Part shown: positions 7,603 to 15,652 of the stretch, piece by piece
Layout: each line of letters starts with the position of its first letter
Numbering within the stretch: position 1 is the stretch's first letter
NCBI RefSeq assembly: GCF_014200045.1
Contig: NZ_JACHOV010000012.1
Span: 1-64,000, forward strand
From: Rhizorhapis suberifaciens
GTDB taxonomy: Bacteria > Pseudomonadota > Alphaproteobacteria > Sphingomonadales > Sphingomonadaceae
Reading direction: 5' to 3'
DNA length: 64,000 nucleotides
Program-made: the position numbers and the translations under genes
The notes under the pieces: model-generated
The model's database searches: none
What the model saw: the letters and a program-made list of their open reading frames with translations, nothing else
Told to the model about the DNA's origin: nothing

Positions 7603-8613
7603 ATGAGCAAGAAGAACAGCGGATTTGCGGCCGATCTGACCGCCGGAATTGACCTTACGAACGAGGCGGCACCACGCCGATCTGGTATCGCAACCAACGT
7701 TCTCACGGGACGGTCGAACAGAATCGCGGAGCTCGCGTCGGGGGCGGTCCAGACCAGGACGCACGAGTTGGTCGACCCCGCACGATGCAGAATGTGGGCG
7801 GGCCATAATCGCGATTATGCGCTGTTGAACGAGCAACGCTGCGAAGATCTCATCGAGAGCATTAAGGCGCAGGGCAAGCAGGAGATGCCGGCGATCGTCC
7901 GGCGCGTTTCCGGCGATCCGGATTTCGATTTCGAGGTAATCTGCGGGGCACGTCGGCATTGGTCGATAACCTGGCTTCGGGCGCACAATTATCCAGAGTT
8001 CAAATTCCTCATCGACGTCCGTGAGATCGGCGACGAAGAGGCGTTTCGGCTCGCGGATCTAGAAAACCGCGCCCGTGACGACCTGACCGATTTGGAGCGG
8101 GCAAAAGACTATCTGCGTGCCCTCGATACCTATTATGATGGCCGACAGCGGACTATGGCCGAGCGGCTCAAGGTGACCGAGAGCTGGCTCAGCCGCTATC
8201 TCGATCTGGCGCGAATTCCTGACGCGCTTCTCGTGGCGTTCCCGGAACCGCAGGAACTGGGTATCCGCAATGTGATCGCCCTGAAGGCATTGCTGAAACC
8301 AGACGAGAAGCGCGCGCTCGCCTTTGCGGAGGCCAAGCGTCTCGCCGAGCAGCAAAGGGATAGCGCGACAGTTCTCACCGTGGTTGAAACCATCAGATTG
8401 CTGACACTGGCCGCAGACCCCCCCAAGAGGTCAGGATCCCCCAAGAAGTCAGGAAAGCCTCAAACCGTCTCGAATGCTGATGGAAAGCCCGTCATGCGGA
8501 TCGAGGGTGCCGATCGCAAAGGAGTCCGGCTGACGCTCTTGCACAAGAGCGGCGCGACCCGTGAGGACGCGGAGAAGGCGGTCCGGGAGATATTGGACCT
8601 TCACTGGCCGTGA
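7603..8613 (+). CDS. parB: ParB-family partition protein, second module
   Basis: A 336-residue ParB with the N-terminal CTPase-like domain at about residues 45-150 (GARRHW is the GxRR box; ENRARDDLTDLERA follows). The central helix-turn-helix is MAERLKVTESWLSRYL near residue 190. A linker of basic Pro-Lys-Ser repeats (PPKRSGSPKKSGKPQ) leads to a C-terminal dimerisation-like domain of about 60 residues. A Shine-Dalgarno AGGAGG lies 6 bases before the ATG. The linker is encoded by two inverted iterons, an unusual overlap of replication sites with a partition gene. Confidence 0.92.
   Translation: MSKKNSGFAADLTAGIDLTNEAAPRRSGIATNVLTGRSNRIAELASGAVQTRTHELVDPARCRMWAGHNRDYALLNEQRCEDLIESIKAQGKQEMPAIVRRVSGDPDFDFEVICGARRHWSITWLRAHNYPEFKFLIDVREIGDEEAFRLADLENRARDDLTDLERAKDYLRALDTYYDGRQRTMAERLKVTESWLSRYLDLARIPDALLVAFPEPQELGIRNVIALKALLKPDEKRALAFAEAKRLAEQQRDSATVLTVVETIRLLTLAADPPKRSGSPKKSGKPQTVSNADGKPVMRIEGADRKGVRLTLLHKSGATREDAEKAVREILDLHWP
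8420..8453 (-). repeat. Two inverse iterons within parB2
   Basis: Copies at 8,420-8,435 and 8,438-8,453 read CCTGACCTCTTGGGGG and CCTGACTTCTTGGGGG on the minus strand, matching the origin iteron consensus closely. They are 18 bp apart and lie in the linker-coding part of parB2, about 3.5 kb from the main array. Confidence 0.85.
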
Positions 8614-9534
8614 CTAGCGGCTGCTTGCGGTCAGAAGCTTCCGGGCACCTTGCGGTGAAACGCTGAGCAGCCGCGCGACGGCCTTGGGTTGAAGACCGGG
8701 ATAGGCGATCTGCAAGCGGGACAGGAGCGGAGCTCGGCTGCGCTTGGTCGCCTGTGCCCCGGTCCGGATGCGTGCCTCCTCTCGTTCGATCCAGTCGAGA
8801 TCACGAAGGCCAGCATGGATTGCCTTGCGAAGAGCGCGCTCCAGCACCTCTGCGAGGGCCATGGGTGAGGGTGGCAGGAATTTTGGCAGCAGCACCAGGG
8901 AGGGGATGACCCGCATCGTCATGCCCGCGCGGTGAAGCATGCGGGGCAGGGCAGCGGCAATCAGCCAATGGCGATCCCGGGCACGCGGGGGGAGATCGAG
9001 CGATCGACCGTCAATGGCGACGATCTCGGATCCATCCCCGGAGGACGGCTCGGTCAGCGCGACCAGCTCAAACACCCGGTGGGCAATGGCGAGAAGATCG
9101 GCGCGCGCGAATGGAAGGTCGACGGCATCGCGGATCGTGCGCCACATCGGCCCGAAGTAGGCAAGGTCGTCGCTCCCGTACGTTTTGGCCTCGGCGCGAT
9201 CATCCAATACCGAGCGCAGCACGTTGAGCGTGGCGCGCAGGACCGGGTCGCGGGTATCTTCATCGCGGCTGATGGCGAAGTGGAAGACCGCCGACACCGA
9301 GATGGGGTCGTTCAGGCCCTCAGAGGCACGGGGAGGGGGGCTTCGACCCGCAATCCAGTCCTGGAGGGACCGAACGTCAATCGGGACACCGGCGAGGCCC
9401 GCCAGCGCCACGGCGCCCTCAAGCCGGGCCCGCGCCAGGAAAATGTCTGTGGCCGGGCTGTTCTGCAGCCGCCCGTCGAGGCGGCCGAGCAGCAGCATCG
9501 TCCGCGCCAGTTCGGGGGTGTCGTGCTTTTCCAT
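8614..9534 (-). CDS. DUF1612/HTH-like plasmid protein
   Basis: About 306 residues from ATG 9,534. The N-terminus (LLGRLDGRLQNSP, then FLARARLEGAVALAGLAG) resembles the RHE_PE00001/DUF1612 proteins of rhizobial plasmids. The last ~40 residues form a helix-turn-helix (LQPKAVARLLSVSPQGARKLL). It faces parB2 tail to tail, with the two stop codons adjacent. The function of this family is unknown. DNA binding in plasmid maintenance or recombination is plausible given the HTH. The assignment rests on remembered family motifs. Confidence 0.6.
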   Translation of the reverse strand: MEKHDTPELARTMLLLGRLDGRLQNSPATDIFLARARLEGAVALAGLAGVPIDVRSLQDWIAGRSPPPRASEGLNDPISVSAVFHFAISRDEDTRDPVLRATLNVLRSVLDDRAEAKTYGSDDLAYFGPMWRTIRDAVDLPFARADLLAIAHRVFELVALTEPSSGDGSEIVAIDGRSLDLPPRARDRHWLIAAALPRMLHRAGMTMRVIPSLVLLPKFLPPSPMALAEVLERALRKAIHAGLRDLDWIEREEARIRTGAQATKRSRAPLLSRLQIAYPGLQPKAVARLLSVSPQGARKLLTASSR

Positions 9535-9795
9535 CGGTCTGTAGATGCCAGAATGAGAAACCAAAGTCAGCCGTTGGTTTCTCTCCTAGGGACGGTTCAG
9601 ATACGGACATACGATAATTGCAGTTATCACAGAAACGGATTTGCGCTCCTTCTATAAAGTAGGCTAGGCTGAACCCTCGGCAGCGAGGAGGGCGGCGCGT
9701 GGGAAACACGGTATTTGGGTCCTGGGAAAGCGACCGCCGCATCACGCCAGCTGGCCGCAAGCCGCCCGCGGTTATCGGTAGGCAGGGAGATAGGC
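9535..9795. other. Divergent intergenic region before recombinase
   Basis: This 260-base gap separates two divergent genes. It contains an imperfect dyad at 9,613-9,628 (GATAATTGCAGTTATC) that could be an operator or recombinase site. A recombinase start upstream at TTG 9,715 would use part of it. Confidence 0.45.
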
Positions 9796-11001
9796 TTGAC
9801 TGACGCAGCATTACCCGCGGTGGTCCCCGCCGTGCGCGGAGGGACGGATCTGGTCTGGGAGATCACCAAGCTCCAGGCGGCCCCGACCATCACCATCAAC
9901 GCCGAGCTGATCGCCGCCTTTGAGGGCGCCTCCTCGCCGCACAGCCTGCGCGCGCTTGCCAGCGATAGCGAGGCGTTCGACCTGTGGTGCCGGCGATTGG
10001 GCCGCGTGACCCTGCCGGCCCCCCCCGAGACGGTGGCCGACTATCTCGACGCCCGTGCTGCACAGGGAGCCAAACCCGCCTCGCTCGCGCGCTACAAGGC
10101 CTCGATCGCCAAGCTCCACCAGTTGCTCGAGCTTGCCGATCCAACCCAGGTGCCGCTGGTCAAGCTGCGGCTTGCCGCGATCCGGCGGCGGGTCGGCAGC
10201 GCGCAAGCTCAGGCGCGGCCGCTGCGCTTCAAGGGCCCGGTTAAGGATGTCGCGCGCGACACAGCGCGCGGGCTTAATGTGCGCGCGCTGCTTGAAAGCT
10301 GCGGTGAGGATCTGCCGGGTCTGCGCGACCGGGCGCTGCTCTCGGTCGCCTACGACACCGGGCTGCGCGCCTCCGAGCTGGTCGCGGCCCAAGTCGAGCA
10401 CCTGATCGAGGCGATCGATCCCGAAGCGCGGCTGCTCCTGATCCCGCGCAGCAAGGGCGACCAAGAAGGTGAGGGGGCGACCGCGTACCTCAGCCCGCGC
10501 AGCACGCGCGCGCTCCTCGCCTGGCAGCAGGCCGCCGGGATTGACAGCGGGCCGCTGTTCCGGCGGGTGCAGGTGCGGCGCTACAAGCCGCGCGCGGCGA
10601 TCAAAGGCCGCAGGATTGACAGCCTGTCCGGGCGCGAGGCGTGGGATCTGCGCAAGACGCTGACCCGGCCCGCTGTCCCGGCGCGTGTCGATTACGATGT
10701 CGGGGAGGGCGCGCTCCACCCCGGCTCGATCGGGCCGATCTACCGTTCGATCATTAGCCGTGCGTTCGATCGGGGCGCACTCCCCGATCTGACGGCTGAC
10801 GATCTGGCGCGGCTCCTGAAAGGGATCAGCGCGCACTCGACGCGGGTGGGGCTGAATCAGGACCTGTTCGCCAGCGGCGAGGACCTTGCCGGGATCATGG
10901 ACGCTCTGCGCTGGAAAAGCCCGCGCATGCCGCTCGCCTACAACCGCAACCTCGCGGCCGAGGCGGGTGCAGCGGGGAGACTCATGGCGAAGCTCGGTTG
11001 A
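9796..11001 (+). CDS. Tyrosine recombinase / integrase
   Basis: About 401 residues from TTG 9,796, which has AGGGAG 6 bases upstream; a TTG at 9,715 would add 27 residues. The N-terminal half is a SAM-like core-binding domain. The catalytic domain carries Arg I (DTGLRASEL), the beta-strand Lys (IPRSKGD), box II SAHSTRVG (HxxR), a Trp in place of His (LRWKSPRM) and the Tyr nucleophile in PLAYNRNL. All catalytic residues are thus present. It could resolve plasmid multimers or integrate an element. It is nearest to the left end of the transposon but outside it. Confidence 0.88.
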   Translation: MTDAALPAVVPAVRGGTDLVWEITKLQAAPTITINAELIAAFEGASSPHSLRALASDSEAFDLWCRRLGRVTLPAPPETVADYLDARAAQGAKPASLARYKASIAKLHQLLELADPTQVPLVKLRLAAIRRRVGSAQAQARPLRFKGPVKDVARDTARGLNVRALLESCGEDLPGLRDRALLSVAYDTGLRASELVAAQVEHLIEAIDPEARLLLIPRSKGDQEGEGATAYLSPRSTRALLAWQQAAGIDSGPLFRRVQVRRYKPRAAIKGRRIDSLSGREAWDLRKTLTRPAVPARVDYDVGEGALHPGSIGPIYRSIISRAFDRGALPDLTADDLARLLKGISAHSTRVGLNQDLFASGEDLAGIMDALRWKSPRMPLAYNRNLAAEAGAAGRLMAKLG

Positions 11002-11096
11002 CCGGAACCGTCGGACAGTCCTGACGGGCAGCTTGTAGCTTCAAGAATCAGGATGGCGGACGATCCGGCGCAACCGGCCTGGGTCTCGACCCGACC

Positions 11097-11101
11097 TTTG
11101 T
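11097..11101. repeat. Left target-site duplication of the Tn3-family element
   Basis: TTTGT here directly abuts the left terminal inverted repeat and is matched by TTTGT at 31,534-31,538. Five-base duplication is the rule for Tn3-family insertion. Confidence 0.88.
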
Positions 11102-11142
11102 GGCCTCAGTGCATTATTGGGACACAGATATACGGTAGCGCC
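11102..11142 (+). repeat. Left terminal inverted repeat (41 bp)
   Basis: Begins GGCCTCAGTGCATTATTGGG and is identical to the complement of 31,493-31,533. Length fits the 38-48 bp of the Tn3 family. Confidence 0.92.
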
Positions 11143-11148
11143 GTGACA

Positions 11149-14095
11149 TTATCCTCTACTGAGCCGAAGCGGCAGAAAACCGTGATCGTCCAGCGCCGAG
11201 CTATCCGAGAACACATAGTCGCCGGTCAGATTGATGTGATCCCAGCCTAACGGAGAAAGTTCGCCCAGCGAACCCTCCAGCAGAGGTTGACCAGTGATGC
11301 TGAACATGTCGGCAGCACGGCCGAGGTACTTGCAGTTGAATAGAATAATTGCGGCAGTGACCAGGTTGAGCGCGGCTGCGCGAACCTGCTGATTTTCCAT
11401 GCCGCGGTCGCGGAAACGGCCAAGCCGGTGGAATGCTACGGCGCGCGCCAGGGTGTTGCGGGCTTCGCCCTTGTTCAATTCCGCTGTGACCAATCGCCGC
11501 AGGTCGGGATCTTCGAACCATCGCAGCGTGAATAGCGTGCGCTCGATCCTGCCGATCTCGCGCATGGCTGCGGCAAGGCTGTTTTGCTGGCGATAGGCCG
11601 ACAGCTTTTTCAGGATCAGTGACGGCGTGACGACGCGGTTGCGCATGGCGGCCATAATCTGATGGATGTCGTCCCAATGGCTACGGATCAGGTTTTCATC
11701 AAGCCGGTGACCGAATACCGGGCCTAGTCGGCCATACCGTCCCCGAGGTTCGAAGGCGTAGAGTTTGCGGTCTGAGAGGCGCGGAATTCTGGGCTCAAAG
11801 CTGAGGCCCATCATGGACATCACGCAAAAGACAATATCGGATGCACCGCCGCCGTCGACGTGCAAAGCCCCCATCTCAACATTGCTCCCGTGGCCGAGGA
11901 TGCCATCGAGAGCGTGGATTGCCTCGCCTGCCGTTCCGGCAATGACCGTCTGGTGGAGCGGTGCGTAGCGATCGGTGATGGTGGTGTAGATCTTCACGAT
12001 CGGATCGCGACCGTAGTGCGCGTTCACCGTGCCGCCGCTTTCCCCTTGGCCACCAACGTAAAAGTGCTGGCCATCGGCCGATGCCCGCCAGCCATCGCCG
12101 AACCACGCGGCAATCGGCTCAGCATGAATGGCATCGGTGAGCGTAGCGAGGGCCGCCCGGAACGTTTCATCGCGCATGTGCCAGGTTTGCATGCGCAGCA
12201 GGGCCCGTCGCGATGCGACGTCGCATATGTCTGCCATGCGAGCCAGCCCCAGATTGGTCGCCTCGGCAATCAGGCTGGCGAGAAATGCCTTTTCGTCGTT
12301 CGGTGGCATGCCGGTCGAAACGTGGGTGAAGTGGTCGATGAACCCGGTCCAACGCGCCACCTGGTGCAAAACGTCAGTGATCCGGACAGTTGGCAGGAGG
12401 CGGTAGATGCGCAGCGCATTTTCGCGTGATCGGTCATCGTCTTCTTCGACGTCCTTGGGCATTTTCGGGAAACGCAGTCGGTCTCCTGCAAACAAGGCGG
12501 CATCCTTGCCGGACAGACCCTTCATGGTCGACAGCAATGCCCGATCCAACTGCCCCGCTTTGGCCGTAATCCATTCCTCAAAAGTCGGGCTTGCGAAGTT
12601 CCGGTAATGCAGCGCTGTGTGCCGGTGCAGAGCCCGGAGCCGGGGTAATCAGATCCTCGAGCGCGCGGTGCATCCGCGACGTTGGTACCCACAGATCCCC
12701 GGAGGCCAGCGCGCTGGCGACGGCAAAATAGGTTGCAAGCTCCCAGTAGGTCCGGTCGATCTTGCCGTCGGCGAACAAGTGTCGCTGCCAGCGGCGCTCG
12801 ATATGCCCTAGCGGGATATCCACCGGCAAAGGCTTGCGCCAATTCCCGCCCAATTGGATCAGGATGCCAAGGGCTGTTTGCAAATCGCGGGTCGCCCGCC
12901 TGCCCTCGAACACGAAGCTGGCAAGGAAGCGTGTGCCGACCTGCTTAAATATTCGGTATTCCGGGCCAAGCTCGCCGACAACGTCCGGCTTGCCGGGTTT
13001 GGTCGTGCGGCGGATGACGTGTGCATCGGCTTCGATCACGTCGAGGCTGGCAACGGCTGTGACGGCTGCGGCGACATCGCCCCCTTTGCGTAGCGCCTGT
13101 GTCATTACTTCAAGCACAGTCGCGATTCGTGCGAGCCGTTCCCGTCCCTGGTCGGCTGTCGCTAAAATTGTCTCTTCGAGCCGCTTTCGTGCTCTGAGGT
13201 TCGCACGGCCGACCAGCGAGCCAAACATGGTGAGTGCGGCATCGGTCGTTGTGGCCTCGAGTTCTCGCAAGGTGGCGACCAGCGTTGCGATGCGACGGGC
13301 TGGCGACATTTGCTGCATCGCCTGGGCCGTGAGGCGAACGCCTTCGCGCGCCAATTGCCGCATTCTCGGATGCGAAATCTCCGGGATCGGCGCGCTGATG
13401 GCGCCGATACTCCGGATCGTATCGATCTTGTCGAGCAGTTCGAGTAACGATCTGGCGCTGACTCGGTTTGGTGGTGCCCTCAGCCAGCTCAACCGGCTTT
13501 GCTGATCATGCACCTTGTCTGACAGAATTGTTTCCAGCCTTTGACGGGCAGAACTCGCGACCTGGTTGTAAATCCTTTCCGCGAACGCCTTGTCCGCCCG
13601 GTGCAATGCCGAAGGCGCCATGCGTTCGACCACACTGATGCCAGGGATCACGATACGCTCGGATCGCATCTTCCCGATCAGCCGCATCAGAAGCGATTGG
13701 CCATCGACGATGCTTATAGCCTCCTCCTCCAGCCACGCCGCAAGTTCCGCGCGCATAGGATGGGACAGATCGCGAAATCCATGGTTACGCTTGATGGCCG
13801 CGAGTTGTTCATAACGGGTCGGGCCTCTCCGCGCGAATTCGGCGATGACGTCCGCATCGATGTCGAGTTGTTCGGCGATATAGTCGAGCATGACGGCAGG
13901 CAGCATCTCGCCCCGGCGCAGATAGCGGCACGGGAAACGAAGGCAGCACAGTTGCAGAGCATAGCCGAGACGTGTTGCTGGTGTCCTCGATTTTGTGATT
14001 GCGGTCAGATCGGCATCATCGAGGCTGTAATGGGTGACGACCTCCTCCTCGGTCGACGGGAGAGCCAAATGTTCCTGCCTCTGCCGATCGGTCAT
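11149..14095 (-). pseudogene. tnpA: Tn3-family transposase, frameshifted
   Basis: Two frames together make about 980 residues, normal for TnpA. The N-terminal part runs from ATG 14,095 to a stop at 12,578. The C-terminal part is open from upstream of about 12,600 to the stop at 11,149. In the overlap the second frame reads LHYRNFASPTFEEWI, which continues the expected protein, so an indel lies at about 12,600-12,650. The DDE region includes GDGWRASADGQHF, HVDGGGASDIVF and SPLGWDHINLTGDY. The last normally reads WEH in relatives I remember, so the third acidic residue is Asp here. The gene may be inactive, ribosomally frameshifted, or a sequencing error. Confidence 0.82.
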
Positions 14096-14119
14096 CGCAA
14101 TGCGTGCTGGCAACGTCAA

Positions 14120-14245
14120 AATTCCTTCACAAACGTCTTTCCATTCGCTACGGTTTTGAAATAGGATTTTGAAAGACGCAACCGCAGTCGGTGCGGCATC
14201 GGTTTCCGCTCTTTCAGAAACGACCGTTTAGGAAATGAGGTCGTA
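14120..14245. promoter_or_regulatory. Putative resolution site between tnpA and tnpR
   Basis: This divergent gap includes an 8-bp inverted repeat, CGTCTTTC at 14,134-14,141 and GAAAGACG at 14,171-14,178, and several AAACG/CGTTT motifs. Resolvase sites of Tn3-family elements lie in exactly this position. Subsites were not resolved. Confidence 0.55.
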
Positions 14246-14836
14246 ATGCTGATCGGCTATGCCCGTGTCTCCAAAGGCGATGACCAGAGCACAGCCTTGC
14301 AGATGCGCGCGCTAAAGGACGCTGGATGCAAGCGCATCTTCGAAGAGGCGGCCAGCGGCGGCCGCTGGGATCGACCGGAACTTCACCGCATGCTCGATCA
14401 GCTTCGTGACGGGGACGTCGTGGTTGTCTGGAAGCTTGACCGGCTTTCGCGATCGCTGAAGGATCTGCTGCATTTGCTCGACCGCATCGAAACAACCGAC
14501 GCAGGCTTCCGTTCACTGACCGAAAGCATCGACACCACCACGCCGGCGGGCCGGATGATGATGCAGATGGTCGGCAGCTTCGCCGAGTTCGAGCGTGCCA
14601 TGATCCGGGAGCGGACCAAGGCTGGTCTCGATCAGGCGCGGGCCGAAGGCCGTGTCGGCGGTCGCCGCCCGAAACTCAATGCCAAACAGCGAGCTGAAAT
14701 TGCCGAAAGCGTGATTTCAGGCCGCAAGTCCGCGGCAGAAATGGCGCGGATTTTTGGTGTTAGTCAGCCAACGGTCTCACGCATCGTAGCGGCAGCATAT
14801 CAAGGATCAGGTGGAAGAGAATCCCCGGCAAGTTGA
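14246..14836 (+). CDS. tnpR: Serine resolvase of the Tn3-family element
   Basis: A 196-residue serine recombinase. The catalytic Ser9 lies in GYARVSKGD, with the Arg-rich active-site region WKLDRLSRSLKDLL at about residues 63-76. The long E helix and a C-terminal helix-turn-helix (SAAEMARIFGVSQPTVSRI) follow. It would resolve cointegrates at the res site in the divergent gap upstream. The start has a GAGG-like site 10 bases upstream. The gene is intact, in contrast to tnpA. Confidence 0.93.
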   Translation: MLIGYARVSKGDDQSTALQMRALKDAGCKRIFEEAASGGRWDRPELHRMLDQLRDGDVVVVWKLDRLSRSLKDLLHLLDRIETTDAGFRSLTESIDTTTPAGRMMMQMVGSFAEFERAMIRERTKAGLDQARAEGRVGGRRPKLNAKQRAEIAESVISGRKSAAEMARIFGVSQPTVSRIVAAAYQGSGGRESPAS

Positions 14837-15363
14837 TGGCTGCAGGTATGCTGGCCTTGCCTTCGCCCTCCCACACCTCGCAGCCGTCCGCAGTTGATGC
14901 GTCCCTTGCAGAATCAGCATCCACTTCGGAGCAGGTGATCGCCTATTTTCGTAAGGATGGCCCACCGAAAATCGGAACGGAGGTTCAGCGGATTCCTCCG
15001 TGGATTCTTTTCGGGGCCATCCTCTTGCAAGAGGCGCAGCGTTCAGAATTGCACGATGCAACTCGGAACCTTTTCCGTGCCCCTTCTGTCGCACTGCCGC
15101 CGATCACATTGCAGTCTCTGCCCGCTCCTGCCGGAAGCTCACGCACACACATTGTTCGGGGGGTCCGATTGCCTCGCTTCAATAAGTGTGACCGAATATC
15201 CGGTCCTCTCGCCGTCAGCTTCATAGGCATGGTCCATATCGCTACCGCCAGAGCGGCTCAAATTCGTTACGCCACCGAAGTTTTTTTAATCAATGAAAGT
15301 AAGGTCTTGCATATGCTTTTATATTGTGCAGATTGCGCTGCAGGCACACGGGGGTGATTGATC
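14837..15363. other. Gap after tnpR without a convincing gene
   Basis: A 170-codon open frame beginning at the tnpR stop covers most of this stretch, but its composition is unconvincing and no motif is seen. Opposite-strand frames are no better. It could be decayed resolvase-side sequence joined to the cargo. AT content rises towards the right end, where the cargo begins. Confidence 0.45.
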
Positions 15364-15591
15364 ATGCTGCGGTTCATTGGTATTTTTGCTGCGTCTACCT
15401 TGATCTTAACGCCTTTCGCCGCAAACGCTTCCGAAACAATAACGTATACATATGACGCTAAAGGTCGGCTTATTAAAGTTGTTCGCGCCGGCACTGTGAA
15501 CAACAATGTTCAGACGATCTATACGCATGATAAAGCCAATAATCGCAAGAACACCACTACAACTGGGTCCGCCAATACGCCGCCTGCTTGA
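15364..15591 (+). CDS. Small secreted YD-repeat protein
   Basis: A 75-residue protein with a clear signal peptide (MLRFIGIFAASTLI through ANA-SE). The mature part contains a YD-type repeat, YTYDAKGRLIKV, and a second weaker one, YTHDKANNRK. The GGGGGTGA ahead of the ATG may serve as ribosome site. It lies 61 bases before the giant YD/RHS gene in the same direction. It may be a relic of, or a partner for, the large protein. Single-repeat secreted YD proteins are unusual. Confidence 0.62.
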   Translation: MLRFIGIFAASTLILTPFAANASETITYTYDAKGRLIKVVRAGTVNNNVQTIYTHDKANNRKNTTTTGSANTPPA

Positions 15592-15652
15592 TCTTACAGG
15601 ATCAGGCTGAGACAGGCTGAATATTCCATATTTCTGTTGATTGGGGGACTCT

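Noticed and set aside
9811-10836. Long minus-strand frame (341 codons) opposite the tyrosine recombinase
   Set aside because: It mirrors a gene with a full set of catalytic residues; GC-rich genes often leave long antisense frames.
11053-11100. Removing the transposon and one TTTGT joins a frame from ATG 11,053 to the frame ending at 31,849
   Set aside because: The joined 120-codon frame is arginine- and serine-rich without motifs and overlaps the start of the next gene, so a disrupted gene is not supported.
15044-15064. TTGCACGATGCAA, resembling the parS-like palindrome
   Set aside because: Only a partial match with an extra central base, inside the transposon; likely chance.
14807-15094. 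95-codon minus-strand frame after tnpR
   Set aside because: It overlaps the end of tnpR on the other strand and lacks motifs or a ribosome site.
14836-15357. Open frame of about 170 codons directly after tnpR
   Set aside because: No recognisable motif and poor composition; described as a gap instead.
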